Shown here: positions 15,972 to 22,540 of the stretch, piece after piece
Numbering within the stretch: position 1 is the first letter of the stretch
Layout: each line of letters starts with the position of its first letter
Source: Thermoleophilaceae bacterium
GTDB taxonomy: Bacteria > Actinomycetota > Thermoleophilia > Solirubrobacterales > JACPNS01
Length of the DNA: 32,795 bases
Direction of reading: 5' to 3'
Assembly: GCA_016462645.1 (NCBI GenBank)
Contig: JAEMSX010000024.1
Span: 1-32,795, forward strand
The notes under the pieces: model-generated
Databases searched by the model: none
Seen by the model: only the letters and a program-made list of their open reading frames with translations
Told to the model about the DNA's origin: nothing
Program-made: the position numbers and the translations under genes

Positions 15972-15988
15972 TGATCGGCTGTCGATCA
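15972..15988. promoter_or_regulatory. Inverted repeat upstream of the CoA transferase
   Basis: TGATCG and CGATCA are perfect inverted 6-mers around GCTGT. The site is 83-99 bp upstream of the CoA transferase start and could be an operator. No adjacent regulator other than MarR is known; weak evidence. Confidence 0.25.
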
Positions 15989-16050
15989 GCGTCGCTTTAG
16001 TGGACGGATCGGAACGATGCAATCAGGCTCGGGGCTGACCGAGAACGAGA

Positions 16051-16074
16051 AAAGCCCCGCCGAAGCAGGGCTTT
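16051..16074 (-). terminator. Rho-independent terminator of tRNA-Glu
   Basis: Minus strand: AAAGCCC, loop, GGGCTTTT followed by CTCGTT. A strong stem with a T-run starts 7 nt after the tRNA 3' end. Confidence 0.8.
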
Positions 16075-16100
16075 CATTGATACCGCCACGGGGATTCGAA
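16053..16100 (-). repeat. Direct repeat B: 3' end of intact tRNA-Glu plus terminator
   Basis: Partner of repeat A at 14018-14065. It includes the functional tRNA's discriminator base, acceptor 3' strand, T-arm 3' part and terminator. Together the copies bound 2,035 bp. Confidence 0.75.
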
Positions 16101-16153
16101 CCCCGGTTTCCGCCGTGAGAGGGCGGCGTCCTAGTCCCCTAGACGATGGCGGC
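16081..16153 (-). tRNA. tRNA-Glu (anticodon CTC)
   Basis: 73 nt cloverleaf on the minus strand. Acceptor GCCGCCA pairs with TGGCGGT and the discriminator is A. The D stem is GTCT/GGAC. The anticodon stem is CCGCC/GGCGG around loop CTCTCAC, with anticodon CTC at 16119-16117, reading GAG codons. The T arm is CCGGGGTTCGAATCCCCG-like. CCA is not encoded. The 3' third is duplicated at 14046-14065. Confidence 0.95.
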
Positions 16154-16164
16154 AGGATGCAGGC

Positions 16165-16170
16165 AGGCTA
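16165..16170 (-). promoter_or_regulatory. -10 hexamer TAGCCT for tRNA-Glu
   Basis: TAGCCT on the minus strand ends 11 nt before the tRNA 5' end, giving a very short 5' leader. Confidence 0.35.
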
Positions 16171-16231
16171 GCAAGCGCGCAATTTGCGAGCGACTGGATC
16201 GGTCGTCGCGCGGGCGCGATTGAATGACTCC

Positions 16232-17023
16232 ATGACCACAGCGGACACAGCCAGCCCGAGCACCTTCAAACTCGGCGGAGAGATCGAGATCTGCCGCATC
16301 GGGCTCGGCACCAACCGCATCCAGAACGACGCGGCCTCGCGTGCGATCCTGCCCGCCGCGCTGGAACTCGGAGTCAACCTGATCGACACGGCCGACATCT
16401 ACACCGGTGGCGTGAGCGAGCGGGTCATCGGCGAGACCGTCGCTTCGGATCCGCGCGCGCTGATCGCAACAAAGGGCGGATATCACGGCGCCGCACCCGA
16501 GCGCATCGCGGCGGCGATCGACGCCAGCCGCAGCCGCCTCGGACTCGAGACGATCGACCTCTACTACCTCCACCGCCCGGACCCGGACTTCCCGATCGAG
16601 CAGTCGATCGACCCAATCCTCAGCGCCAAGCAGGACGGGCGCGTGCACCACATCGGCCTGTCGAACGTCACGCTCGATCAACTCGACCGGGTGCGCAGCC
16701 TTGCACCGGTCGCTGCGGTGCAGAACCGCTACAACCTCGACAACTCCGATCAGGACGACGTCATCGACTACTGCGAGCGCCACGCGATCATGTTCGTCCC
16801 CTACTTCCCGTTGCGCGGCTCAGAGCGCGCGAAAAAGATCGCCGAACGTCTCGGCGCCGACCGCAATCAGGTGGTGCTTGCCGCGATGCTGGCCCGCTCG
16901 CCCGTGGTCGTGCCGATTCCGGGCACGCGCAACCCGCAGCATCTCCAATCGAATCTCGGCGCGACGAGGCTGACGCTCACCAGCGACGACCTCGAGGCCC
17001 TCAGCCTGGCGTCGAAGTCATGA
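16232..17023 (+). CDS. Aldo/keto reductase family oxidoreductase
   Basis: 263 aa, slightly short for the family. The catalytic tetrad is visible: D52 and Y57 in IDTADIYTGG, K81 in IATKGG, and H114 in YYLHRPD. The NADPH-binding C-terminal part includes VPIPGTRNPQHLQSN. It should reduce an aldehyde or ketone using NADPH in the cytoplasm; the substrate is not readable. The ATG at 16232 starts the family-typical N-terminus; TTGAAT lies 6 nt upstream, a near match to the leaderless pattern. The gene diverges from tRNA-Glu and sits just outside the tRNA-bounded segment. Confidence 0.85.
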   Translation: MTTADTASPSTFKLGGEIEICRIGLGTNRIQNDAASRAILPAALELGVNLIDTADIYTGGVSERVIGETVASDPRALIATKGGYHGAAPERIAAAIDASRSRLGLETIDLYYLHRPDPDFPIEQSIDPILSAKQDGRVHHIGLSNVTLDQLDRVRSLAPVAAVQNRYNLDNSDQDDVIDYCERHAIMFVPYFPLRGSERAKKIAERLGADRNQVVLAAMLARSPVVVPIPGTRNPQHLQSNLGATRLTLTSDDLEALSLASKS

Positions 17024-17029
17024 GGCGCG

Positions 17030-17401
17030 CTACGTCGGTGCAAACGCCATCAGCTCGACGAGGTTTCCCGCCGGGTCCTGAACGTAGGCGCGCGGTGAGC
17101 CCCAGTACTCGCTGCGTGGATCTACGTTCGCTCCGGCCGCGGTGAGAGCGCCGATCACGGCGTCGTACTGATCGACCACCAGTGCAATATGCCCGGCCCC
17201 CGGCTGCGGAGATTGCGCGATGTCCACGCCATCACGGTCACGAAACATCAGGTGCAGCGACGTGCCGTTCCGCCTGAGCCAGATCGACCTGTCCCCCAGA
17301 CCTGCCGGCGGCTCGATGCGCGAAAACCCGAGCAACTTGTAGAAGCCCGCGCAGGCCTGCGCGTCAGCGCGCGAGACCGTGAAGCTGACGTGTTCGATCA
17401 C
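17030..17401 (-). CDS. VOC family protein, second gene of a VOC pair
   Basis: 123 aa VOC/glyoxalase-fold protein with GTG start. MIEHVSFTVSRADAQACAGF begins module one (H4 as a candidate ligand), GAGHIALVVDQYDAVIGAL begins module two, and the chain ends with VQDPAGNLVELMAF, where the final Glu is the usual ligand position. Function within the superfamily is unknown. It starts 6 bp after the stop of the VOC gene at 17408-17767, so the two form an operon. It converges on the aldo/keto reductase, 6 bp apart. Confidence 0.8.
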   Translation of the reverse strand: MIEHVSFTVSRADAQACAGFYKLLGFSRIEPPAGLGDRSIWLRRNGTSLHLMFRDRDGVDIAQSPQPGAGHIALVVDQYDAVIGALTAAGANVDPRSEYWGSPRAYVQDPAGNLVELMAFAPT

Positions 17402-17407
17402 CTGGGG

Positions 17408-17767
17408 CTAGTCGCGCGGCGCGTAGCGATTGTGCAGCATCAGCGAGTTGCCGTCGGGATCGGCGAAGAACGCCATGTGGCAGACGCCGGTGTCGAAGAT
17501 CTCACCGAAGAACTCGACGCCCTTGGCTTCGAGTTCGGCTCTGGATGCGGCGACGTCGTCGACGTGCAGAGCGGGATAGCTCGCGGTGTTGGGTGCGAAC
17601 TCAAGACCCTGCTTTTCCGGCTCCCAAATGCTGAAACAGGTCTCGCCGACCCAGAACTCGTATTTGGCTTTCTCGTCGGGGCGCAGGCCGAGCGTGTCGA
17701 TGTAGAACGCGCGTGAACGGTCAGCATCGCGCGAGGCGACGCCGATGAAATCGAGTTTGTTGATCAT
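17408..17767 (-). CDS. VOC family protein, first gene of a VOC pair
   Basis: 119 aa VOC protein. Module one reads KLDFIGVASRDADRSRAFY and module two PALHVDDVAASRAELEAKG; the C-terminus GVCHMAFFADPDGNSLMLHN is closely matched by the VOC protein at 30560-30961 (GVCHMAFFNDPDGNSLMFHH), so the two are paralogues. No substrate can be assigned. TAGTTT lies exactly 6 nt before the ATG. It is divergent from the kdpD-C kinase gene with 46 bp between starts, raising the possibility of shared control. Confidence 0.8.
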   Translation of the reverse strand: MINKLDFIGVASRDADRSRAFYIDTLGLRPDEKAKYEFWVGETCFSIWEPEKQGLEFAPNTASYPALHVDDVAASRAELEAKGVEFFGEIFDTGVCHMAFFADPDGNSLMLHNRYAPRD

Positions 17768-17773
17768 CTCTCG

Positions 17774-17779
17774 AAACTA
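17774..17779 (-). promoter_or_regulatory. -10 hexamer TAGTTT for the VOC pair
   Basis: TAGTTT on the minus strand, exactly 6 nt before the ATG at 17767. Confidence 0.5.
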
Positions 17780-17801
17780 TCAATCAGATCCCCGGCAGGA
17801 C

Positions 17802-17807
17802 TACGCT
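17802..17807 (+). promoter_or_regulatory. -10 hexamer TACGCT for kdpD-C and kdpE
   Basis: TACGCT, exactly 6 nt before the ATG at 17814; it decides this start over the longer frame from 17745, which would overlap the divergent VOC gene. Confidence 0.5.
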
Positions 17808-17813
17808 GGCGAG

Positions 17814-19259
17814 ATGGCCAGCGAATCTCCATCGGCCGCGTTTTCGTTCCGGCGCGTGAAGGGCGACGAGAGCAACTGGCTCGTGGGCACGCTCGCCGCG
17901 GTGGCAACGGTCGCGCTGATCACCGGTCTGATCTACCCGATCAAGACGATCGCCTCGCCGATCTCCGCAGGCATCCTCTACCTCCTTGCGGTGCTGCTGA
18001 TCTCGTCGTTCTGGGGCGCGCGGCTCGGAGTCTTCACCGCAGTCCTCAGCGGTCTCGCCTTCAACTGGTTCCACATCCCGCCGACCGGGCGGTTCACGAT
18101 CGCCAAGGATCAGGACGCGGTCGCGTTCATCACGTTTCTGGTCGTCGCGATCGTGGTCAGCGCGATCGCCGACCGCGCGCGGCGGCGGACGCTGGAGGCC
18201 GAACAGCGCAGGCTCGAAGCCGACCTCAGCGCCGAGACCGCCCGACTTCTGCTCGGCGGAAGCAGCGTCAGCGAGGCGCTCCCGACAGTCACCCACCGCC
18301 TCTCACAGGTCCTCGAGCTGCCGTCGGCCGCGATCGAGCTCAGCGTCGTCCCTGCCGACGAGCGCCGCATCGCGTTTCGCCTGATCGACGGACGCAATCA
18401 GATCGGAACACTGCTGCTTCCATCCGGAACGAGCGGCGCCACCCGCGAGCGCGTGGAAACGCGCATCGTTCCGGCGCTCGAGACATTGCTCGCTGCGGCG
18501 CTGCATCGCGAGACGCTGATGAGCGAAGTCGTGGAGTCACAGGCGCTGAGGCGCAGCGACGAGATGAAGACGGCGCTGCTCCGGACGATCTCGCACGATC
18601 TCCGCAGCCCGCTCACCGCGATTTCCACCGCCGGCGACGCCCTGGGCTCACCAAACCTCTCCGACGACGACCGCGAGCAGCTGTCGGCCGCGGTGACCGA
18701 AGAGGCCGCGCGCCTCTCCACGCTGGTCAATCAGCTGCTGGACCTCTCGCGGCTGCAGGCCGGCGCGGCGGAACCGCGCCGCGACTGGTGCTCGGTCGAA
18801 GAGATCGTGCGCGAGGCGATTGAACAGCTCGATGCACCTGCGGAGAAGTTCAACGTGAACTTCGATCCGGATACTCCGCTCGTGCGCGCTGATGCGGCGC
18901 AACTTGAGCGCGCCTTCGCGAATCTGCTCGCCAACTCCGTGCGCCACTCCGCAGACAAGCCCGTCTCAGTGCAGGTGCATGCTGGTCGCGAGCGAATCGT
19001 CGTCAGGGTGAGCAATCAGGGACCAGGGATTCCGAGCGCCGAGCTGCCGCGCATCTTCGAGCCGTTCTACCGCGGCGATCAGCAGACCGGTCACAGCGGA
19101 TCGGGGCTCGGACTGGCGATCGTCAAGGGATTCGTGGAAGCGAATGACGGCACGGTGCGCGCGGAGTCGCTGCCCGGTCAGGGCGCGACGTTCGTCGTCG
19201 AGCTGCCGATCGAAGCGATGCCCGCGGCCAGCGGCGAGCCGGCCAGGAGCGGCAGTTGA
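17814..19259 (+). CDS. kdpD: KdpD C-terminal half: DUF4118 membrane sensor histidine kinase
   Basis: 481 aa. Four closely spaced membrane spans (about 24-125) form the DUF4118 domain found in the middle of KdpD. A GAF-like region follows (about 145-240), then the HisKA domain with ISHDLRSPL (H261, the phosphorylated His), then the ATPase domain with NSVRHS, VSNQGPGIP and SGSGLGLAIVKG. The normal KdpD N-terminal K+/c-di-AMP-sensing and Usp domains are absent here but are encoded separately at 24613-25770. The kinase should phosphorylate the adjacent KdpE under K+ limitation. Its TGA overlaps the TTG of kdpE. Confidence 0.85.
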   Translation: MASESPSAAFSFRRVKGDESNWLVGTLAAVATVALITGLIYPIKTIASPISAGILYLLAVLLISSFWGARLGVFTAVLSGLAFNWFHIPPTGRFTIAKDQDAVAFITFLVVAIVVSAIADRARRRTLEAEQRRLEADLSAETARLLLGGSSVSEALPTVTHRLSQVLELPSAAIELSVVPADERRIAFRLIDGRNQIGTLLLPSGTSGATRERVETRIVPALETLLAAALHRETLMSEVVESQALRRSDEMKTALLRTISHDLRSPLTAISTAGDALGSPNLSDDDREQLSAAVTEEAARLSTLVNQLLDLSRLQAGAAEPRRDWCSVEEIVREAIEQLDAPAEKFNVNFDPDTPLVRADAAQLERAFANLLANSVRHSADKPVSVQVHAGRERIVVRVSNQGPGIPSAELPRIFEPFYRGDQQTGHSGSGLGLAIVKGFVEANDGTVRAESLPGQGATFVVELPIEAMPAASGEPARSGS

Positions 19260-19936
19260 ACTCGGCCGCGCGCGTGCTCGTCTGCGATGACGAGCCGCAG
19301 ATCCTGCGCGCGCTGAAGGTCGTGCTGCGCGACGCCGGGTACGAGGTCACTGCGGCCGCCACCGCCAAGGAGGCGCTGGACGCGGCCTCCGTGCGGCCGC
19401 CCGACGCGGCGATCATCGATCTTGTTCTGCCGGACGGCAACGGCGTCGAGGTCTGCGAGCAGCTCCGCTCATGGAGTGAGATGCCGATCATCGTGCTCTC
19501 CGCCGTTGACGATGAGGAACAGAAGGTGCGCGCCCTCGAGGCGGGCGCGGATGACTACGTGACCAAACCGTTCGGTCCGCGCGAGCTGGTCGCGCGGCTC
19601 AGCGCTGCCTTGCGGCGCGCCGGCGCGGGCGCGGATGAGCCCGTGATCGAGGCGGACGGACTGACCCTTGACCTTGCGGCGCGCGTCGTCAAGCGCGACG
19701 GCGAAGAGATTCACCTGACGCCGATCGAGTACGACCTGCTGCGCACGCTCGCGCGCAATCGGGGCCGCCTGATGACCACGCGCGCCCTGCTCGTTGAGGT
19801 CTGGGGACCCGAGTACGAGTTCGACACACAGGTGCTGCGAACACACGTCGCCCGGCTGCGCGCGAAGATCGAACCCGAGGGCGGGCCGCGCTTCATCCGC
19901 ACGGATCCGGGCGTCGGATACCGCTTCGTCGGCTGA
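19256..19936 (+). CDS. kdpE: KdpE, OmpR/PhoB-type response regulator
   Basis: 226 aa, TTG start overlapping the kinase stop (TTGA); AGGAG at 19245-19249 is 6 nt upstream, supporting this rare start. The receiver domain has the acidic pair D11-D12, the phospho-acceptor D55 (AIIDLVLPDG) and K104 (VTKPFGP). The C-terminal winged helix contains LTPIEYDLLRTLARNRGRL and the DTQVLRTHVARLRAKIE recognition segment. Phosphorylated KdpE activates the kdpFABC genes, which start 93 bp downstream. The gene pair is therefore upstream of its target operon, the reverse of Escherichia coli, where kdpDE follow kdpC. Confidence 0.9.
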   Translation: MNSAARVLVCDDEPQILRALKVVLRDAGYEVTAAATAKEALDAASVRPPDAAIIDLVLPDGNGVEVCEQLRSWSEMPIIVLSAVDDEEQKVRALEAGADDYVTKPFGPRELVARLSAALRRAGAGADEPVIEADGLTLDLAARVVKRDGEEIHLTPIEYDLLRTLARNRGRLMTTRALLVEVWGPEYEFDTQVLRTHVARLRAKIEPEGGPRFIRTDPGVGYRFVG

Positions 19937-19949
19937 TTTCTCCCCACTT

Positions 19950-19988
19950 TTTGCGGCCGTAACGAAATCGTTATACGGCCCCCGCAAA
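19950..19988. promoter_or_regulatory. Nested inverted repeat between kdpE and the kdpF operon
   Basis: TTTGCGG (19950-19956) pairs with CCGCAAA (19982-19988), and inside it TAACGA, AA, TCGTTA (19960-19973) is a perfect 14-bp palindrome. It lies 42-80 bp upstream of the first ORF of the kdp operon. Two readings: a KdpE operator (the 14-bp core) or a terminator for kdpDE (the outer stem). There is no clean T-run, which favours the operator. Confidence 0.4.
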
Positions 19989-20017
19989 CTGGAACGCGGG
20001 CGTCACATGGGCAGATC

Positions 20018-20023
20018 TACGTT
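20018..20023 (+). promoter_or_regulatory. -10 hexamer TACGTT for the kdp transport operon
   Basis: TACGTT, exactly 6 nt before the ATG of the 26-aa ORF at 20030. It makes that small ORF the first, leaderless gene of the operon. Confidence 0.55.
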
Positions 20024-20029
20024 GCTCGC

Positions 20030-20110
20030 ATGGACGCAATTTCAATACTCATCGCGCTCGTCATCTTCGCGGCACTGTTCGCGGCGATCGAAGGATTGGA
20101 CCGGATATGA
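20030..20110 (+). CDS. 26-aa membrane peptide preceding KdpF
   Basis: A 26-residue peptide, MDAISILIALVIFAALFAAI followed by EGLDRI, which is a single hydrophobic helix with a short acidic/basic tail. It is too small for standard gene calling, but three things support it: the TACGTT-N6-ATG start, the ATGA overlap with kdpF, and its position at the head of the kdp operon, where comparable tiny hydrophobic ORFs are annotated in other bacteria. By analogy with KdpF it may stabilise or regulate the KdpABC complex in the membrane. That role is inference; no symbol is given. Confidence 0.7.
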   Translation: MDAISILIALVIFAALFAAIEGLDRI

Positions 20111-20199
20111 GCACCGCTGACGCACTCGGCCTCGCAGTTTCACTGCTGGTCTTCATCTACCTCTTCTACGCGCTGCTTCGCGGCGAGGAGCGTTTCTAG
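20107..20199 (+). CDS. kdpF: KdpF, small subunit of the K+-transporting ATPase
   Basis: 30 aa: a single membrane helix with the C-terminal motif YLFYALLRGEERF, closely matching the KdpF ending (YLxYALLxPERF). KdpF sits at the KdpA/KdpB interface and stabilises the complex. The ATG overlaps the stop of the preceding 26-aa ORF (ATGA). kdpA starts 2 bp after its stop, and GAGGAG at its 3' end can serve as the kdpA ribosome binding site. Confidence 0.9.
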   Translation: MSTADALGLAVSLLVFIYLFYALLRGEERF

Positions 20200-20201
20200 A
20201 C

Positions 20202-21953
20202 ATGCTTCAAGGATGGATTCAGATAGCGATCTTCTTCGCGGCACTCGTCGCGATCGTGCCGCTTCTGGGCGGCTACATGGCCCGTGTCTTCTCGGGTCAA
20301 CCCGTACTTCTCGAGCGGGTCCTCGGGCCGGTCGAGCGACTGATCTACGCCGCGATCAGGGTCAAGCCGGACCGCGGTCAGGACTGGAAGGCATACGCGC
20401 GCAGCGTGGTCCTGTTCTCGATCGCGAGCTTCGTCGGCCTCTACGCGATCATGCGCCTCCAGGGCAGCCTGCCCTGGAATCCCGAGGGCTTCAAGGCGCC
20501 CCCGTGGGACCTCAGCTTCAACACCACCGCATCGTTCGTCACCAACACCAACTGGCAGTACTACGGCGGCGAGACGACGATGTCGTACTTCACGCAGATG
20601 GTCGGCCTGGCGGTTCAGAACTTCGTTTCCGCAGCCGTCGGCATCGCCGTCGTCATCGCGGTGATCCGCGGCATCGTCTCGCGTAGCGGGACTTCGCTCG
20701 GAAACTTCTGGCAGGACCTCACGCGGGCAACGCTGTACGTCCTGCTGCCGATCGCGTTCGTGGCGGCGCTGGTCCTCGTCTCCCAGGGAGTGATCCAGAA
20801 CTTCAGCAGCTACTCGGACGTCACCGGCGTCGTCGGATCGGTTCAGCACTTCGCGTTCGGACCGGTCGCGTCGCAGGAAGCGATCAAGGAACTCGGAACC
20901 AACGGCGGCGGATTCTTCAACGTCAACTCCGCGATGCCGTTTGAGAACTCGAACGGCCTGACCAACTTCCTCGAGATGCTGCTCGTGCTGAGCATCCCGG
21001 CCGCGCTCACGTTCACCTACGGACGCATGGTCGGGAACCGCAGGCAGGGCTGGGCCCTGTTCGCCGCGATGTCCGTGATGTTCATCGCTGCGGTCGCCGT
21101 GGTCTACACGGCCGAGTCCAACCCCACGCCGGCGATGACCGCCGCAGGAGTGAACGCCCAGACGACTGACGGAACAACCGGCGGCAACCTGCTCGACAAG
21201 GAGCAGCGCTTCGGCATCGCAAACAGCGCACTCTTCAACGCCGTCACCACCGTGACCTCGTGCGGCGCCGTCAACTCCGCGATGGAGTCCTTCACCGGGA
21301 TCGGAGGGGCAGTGCCGATGGCAAACATGGGCACGAGCGAAGTCATCTTCGGGGGAGTCGGCTCAGGTCTCTACGGAATGCTGCTCTTCGTGATTCTCGC
21401 CGTGTTCATCGGCGGGTTGATGGTCGGACGCACGCCGGAATACCTGGGCAAGAAGATCGAGGCGCGAGAAATCAAGCTCGCGACGCTCGGGGCGCTCTAC
21501 ATGCCGTTCGCGGTGCTGATCGCGACAGGCCTCGGCATCGCCACCGAGTACGGAAAGAAGTCGCTCTACTCGGGCGGCCCGCAGGGCTTCTCCGAAACGC
21601 TCTACGCGTACATGTCGCAGGGCAACAACAACGGATCGGCCTTCGCCGGATACACGGGCTTCATTCAGCCCGAGGCAGGCAACGCCGGGTCGTTCGGCAT
21701 CACCTTCGCCGACCTGCTCGGCGGCGGAACGATGATCTTCGTGCGCTTCGTCCCGATCCTGATCGTCCTCGCGATCGCCGGCTCACTGGCCGGCAAGAAG
21801 GTCGCGCCGACCGGACTCGGCACCCTCCGCACCGACTCACCCACCTTCGTCGTGCTCCTGATCGGCATCGTCGTGCTGATCGGCGCGCTGACGTTCTTCC
21901 CAGCTCTCCTGCTCGGACCAGTGGTCCAGGGCCTCACACAGGAGCTCTTCTAA
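20202..21953 (+). CDS. kdpA: KdpA, K+-channel-like subunit of the K+-transporting ATPase
   Basis: 583 aa, about ten membrane spans. KdpA is related to Trk/Ktr K+ channels and binds and selects K+ with four filter loops. Visible conserved loops include NTTASFVTNTNWQYY, LGTNGGGFFNVNSAMPFENSN and VTSCGAVNSAMESFTG. It is somewhat longer than the E. coli protein (about 557). Its TAA stop overlaps the ATG of kdpC (TAATG), so translation is coupled. In most species kdpB follows directly; here kdpC does. Confidence 0.95.
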   Translation: MLQGWIQIAIFFAALVAIVPLLGGYMARVFSGQPVLLERVLGPVERLIYAAIRVKPDRGQDWKAYARSVVLFSIASFVGLYAIMRLQGSLPWNPEGFKAPPWDLSFNTTASFVTNTNWQYYGGETTMSYFTQMVGLAVQNFVSAAVGIAVVIAVIRGIVSRSGTSLGNFWQDLTRATLYVLLPIAFVAALVLVSQGVIQNFSSYSDVTGVVGSVQHFAFGPVASQEAIKELGTNGGGFFNVNSAMPFENSNGLTNFLEMLLVLSIPAALTFTYGRMVGNRRQGWALFAAMSVMFIAAVAVVYTAESNPTPAMTAAGVNAQTTDGTTGGNLLDKEQRFGIANSALFNAVTTVTSCGAVNSAMESFTGIGGAVPMANMGTSEVIFGGVGSGLYGMLLFVILAVFIGGLMVGRTPEYLGKKIEAREIKLATLGALYMPFAVLIATGLGIATEYGKKSLYSGGPQGFSETLYAYMSQGNNNGSAFAGYTGFIQPEAGNAGSFGITFADLLGGGTMIFVRFVPILIVLAIAGSLAGKKVAPTGLGTLRTDSPTFVVLLIGIVVLIGALTFFPALLLGPVVQGLTQELF

Positions 21954-22540
21954 TGCGTAAAGACATCCTCACATCCTTCCTCGCGATCATCGTCTTCACG
22001 GTGCTCTGCGGGATCCTCTACCCGCTCGCCGTCACCGGCGTGAGCCAGGTCGCGTTCAACAACGCCGCCAACGGCTCGCAGATCGAGAGCAACGGCAAGG
22101 TCGTCGGCTCCAAGCTGATCGCCCAGTCATTCGAAGGTCGCCGCGACTACTTCCAGCCGCGCCCGTCCCAGACCGACTACAACCCGGCCGGCACGTATTT
22201 CAACAACGCCGGCCCCAACAACACCGACACGCGAGACCTGATCGCGGGCAACGTCAAGGCGTACCTCGCGCTCGAGGGCAGGTACAACGCCGACCTCAGC
22301 GCCGAGAACGTTCCGGTCGACGCTGTCACAGGATCGGCCTCCGGGGTCGACCCGCACATCTCGCAGAAGAACGCCGAGATCCAGGCCCACCGCATCGCGG
22401 CAGTGCGCAAGCTGCCACTTCCAACGGTCACCCAGCTGATCAAAGACAACACCGATGGACGCTTCATCGGGCTCATCGGAGAGTCCGGAGTGAACGTCCT
22501 CGAACTGAACCTCGCACTTGACAAGGAGTCGTCACGATGA
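21953..22540 (+). CDS. kdpC: KdpC, accessory subunit of the K+-transporting ATPase
   Basis: 195 aa, usual length. One N-terminal membrane span (about 8-30: [21 protein letters not shown]) and a periplasm-facing domain with the family blocks [36 protein letters not shown] and AAVRKLP. KdpC is an essential chaperone-like subunit for K+ and ATP handling. It is placed between kdpA and kdpB, unlike the usual A-B-C order. It starts on the last base of the kdpA stop and ends in ATGA with kdpB. A longer open frame upstream of the ATG is the shadow of kdpA. Confidence 0.95.
   Translation: MRKDILTSFLAIIVFTVLCGILYPLAVTGVSQVAFNNAANGSQIESNGKVVGSKLIAQSFEGRRDYFQPRPSQTDYNPAGTYFNNAGPNNTDTRDLIAGNVKAYLALEGRYNADLSAENVPVDAVTGSASGVDPHISQKNAEIQAHRIAAVRKLPLPTVTQLIKDNTDGRFIGLIGESGVNVLELNLALDKESSR

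Noticed and set aside
19991-20023. ECF-type promoter (GGAAC ... CGTT) upstream of the kdp operon
   Set aside because: The spacing between the two boxes is about 24 bp, well outside the 16-17 bp needed.
21260-21952. N-terminal extension of kdpC giving a 426-aa fusion protein
   Set aside because: This part is the out-of-frame shadow of kdpA; KdpC begins at the ATG at 21953.
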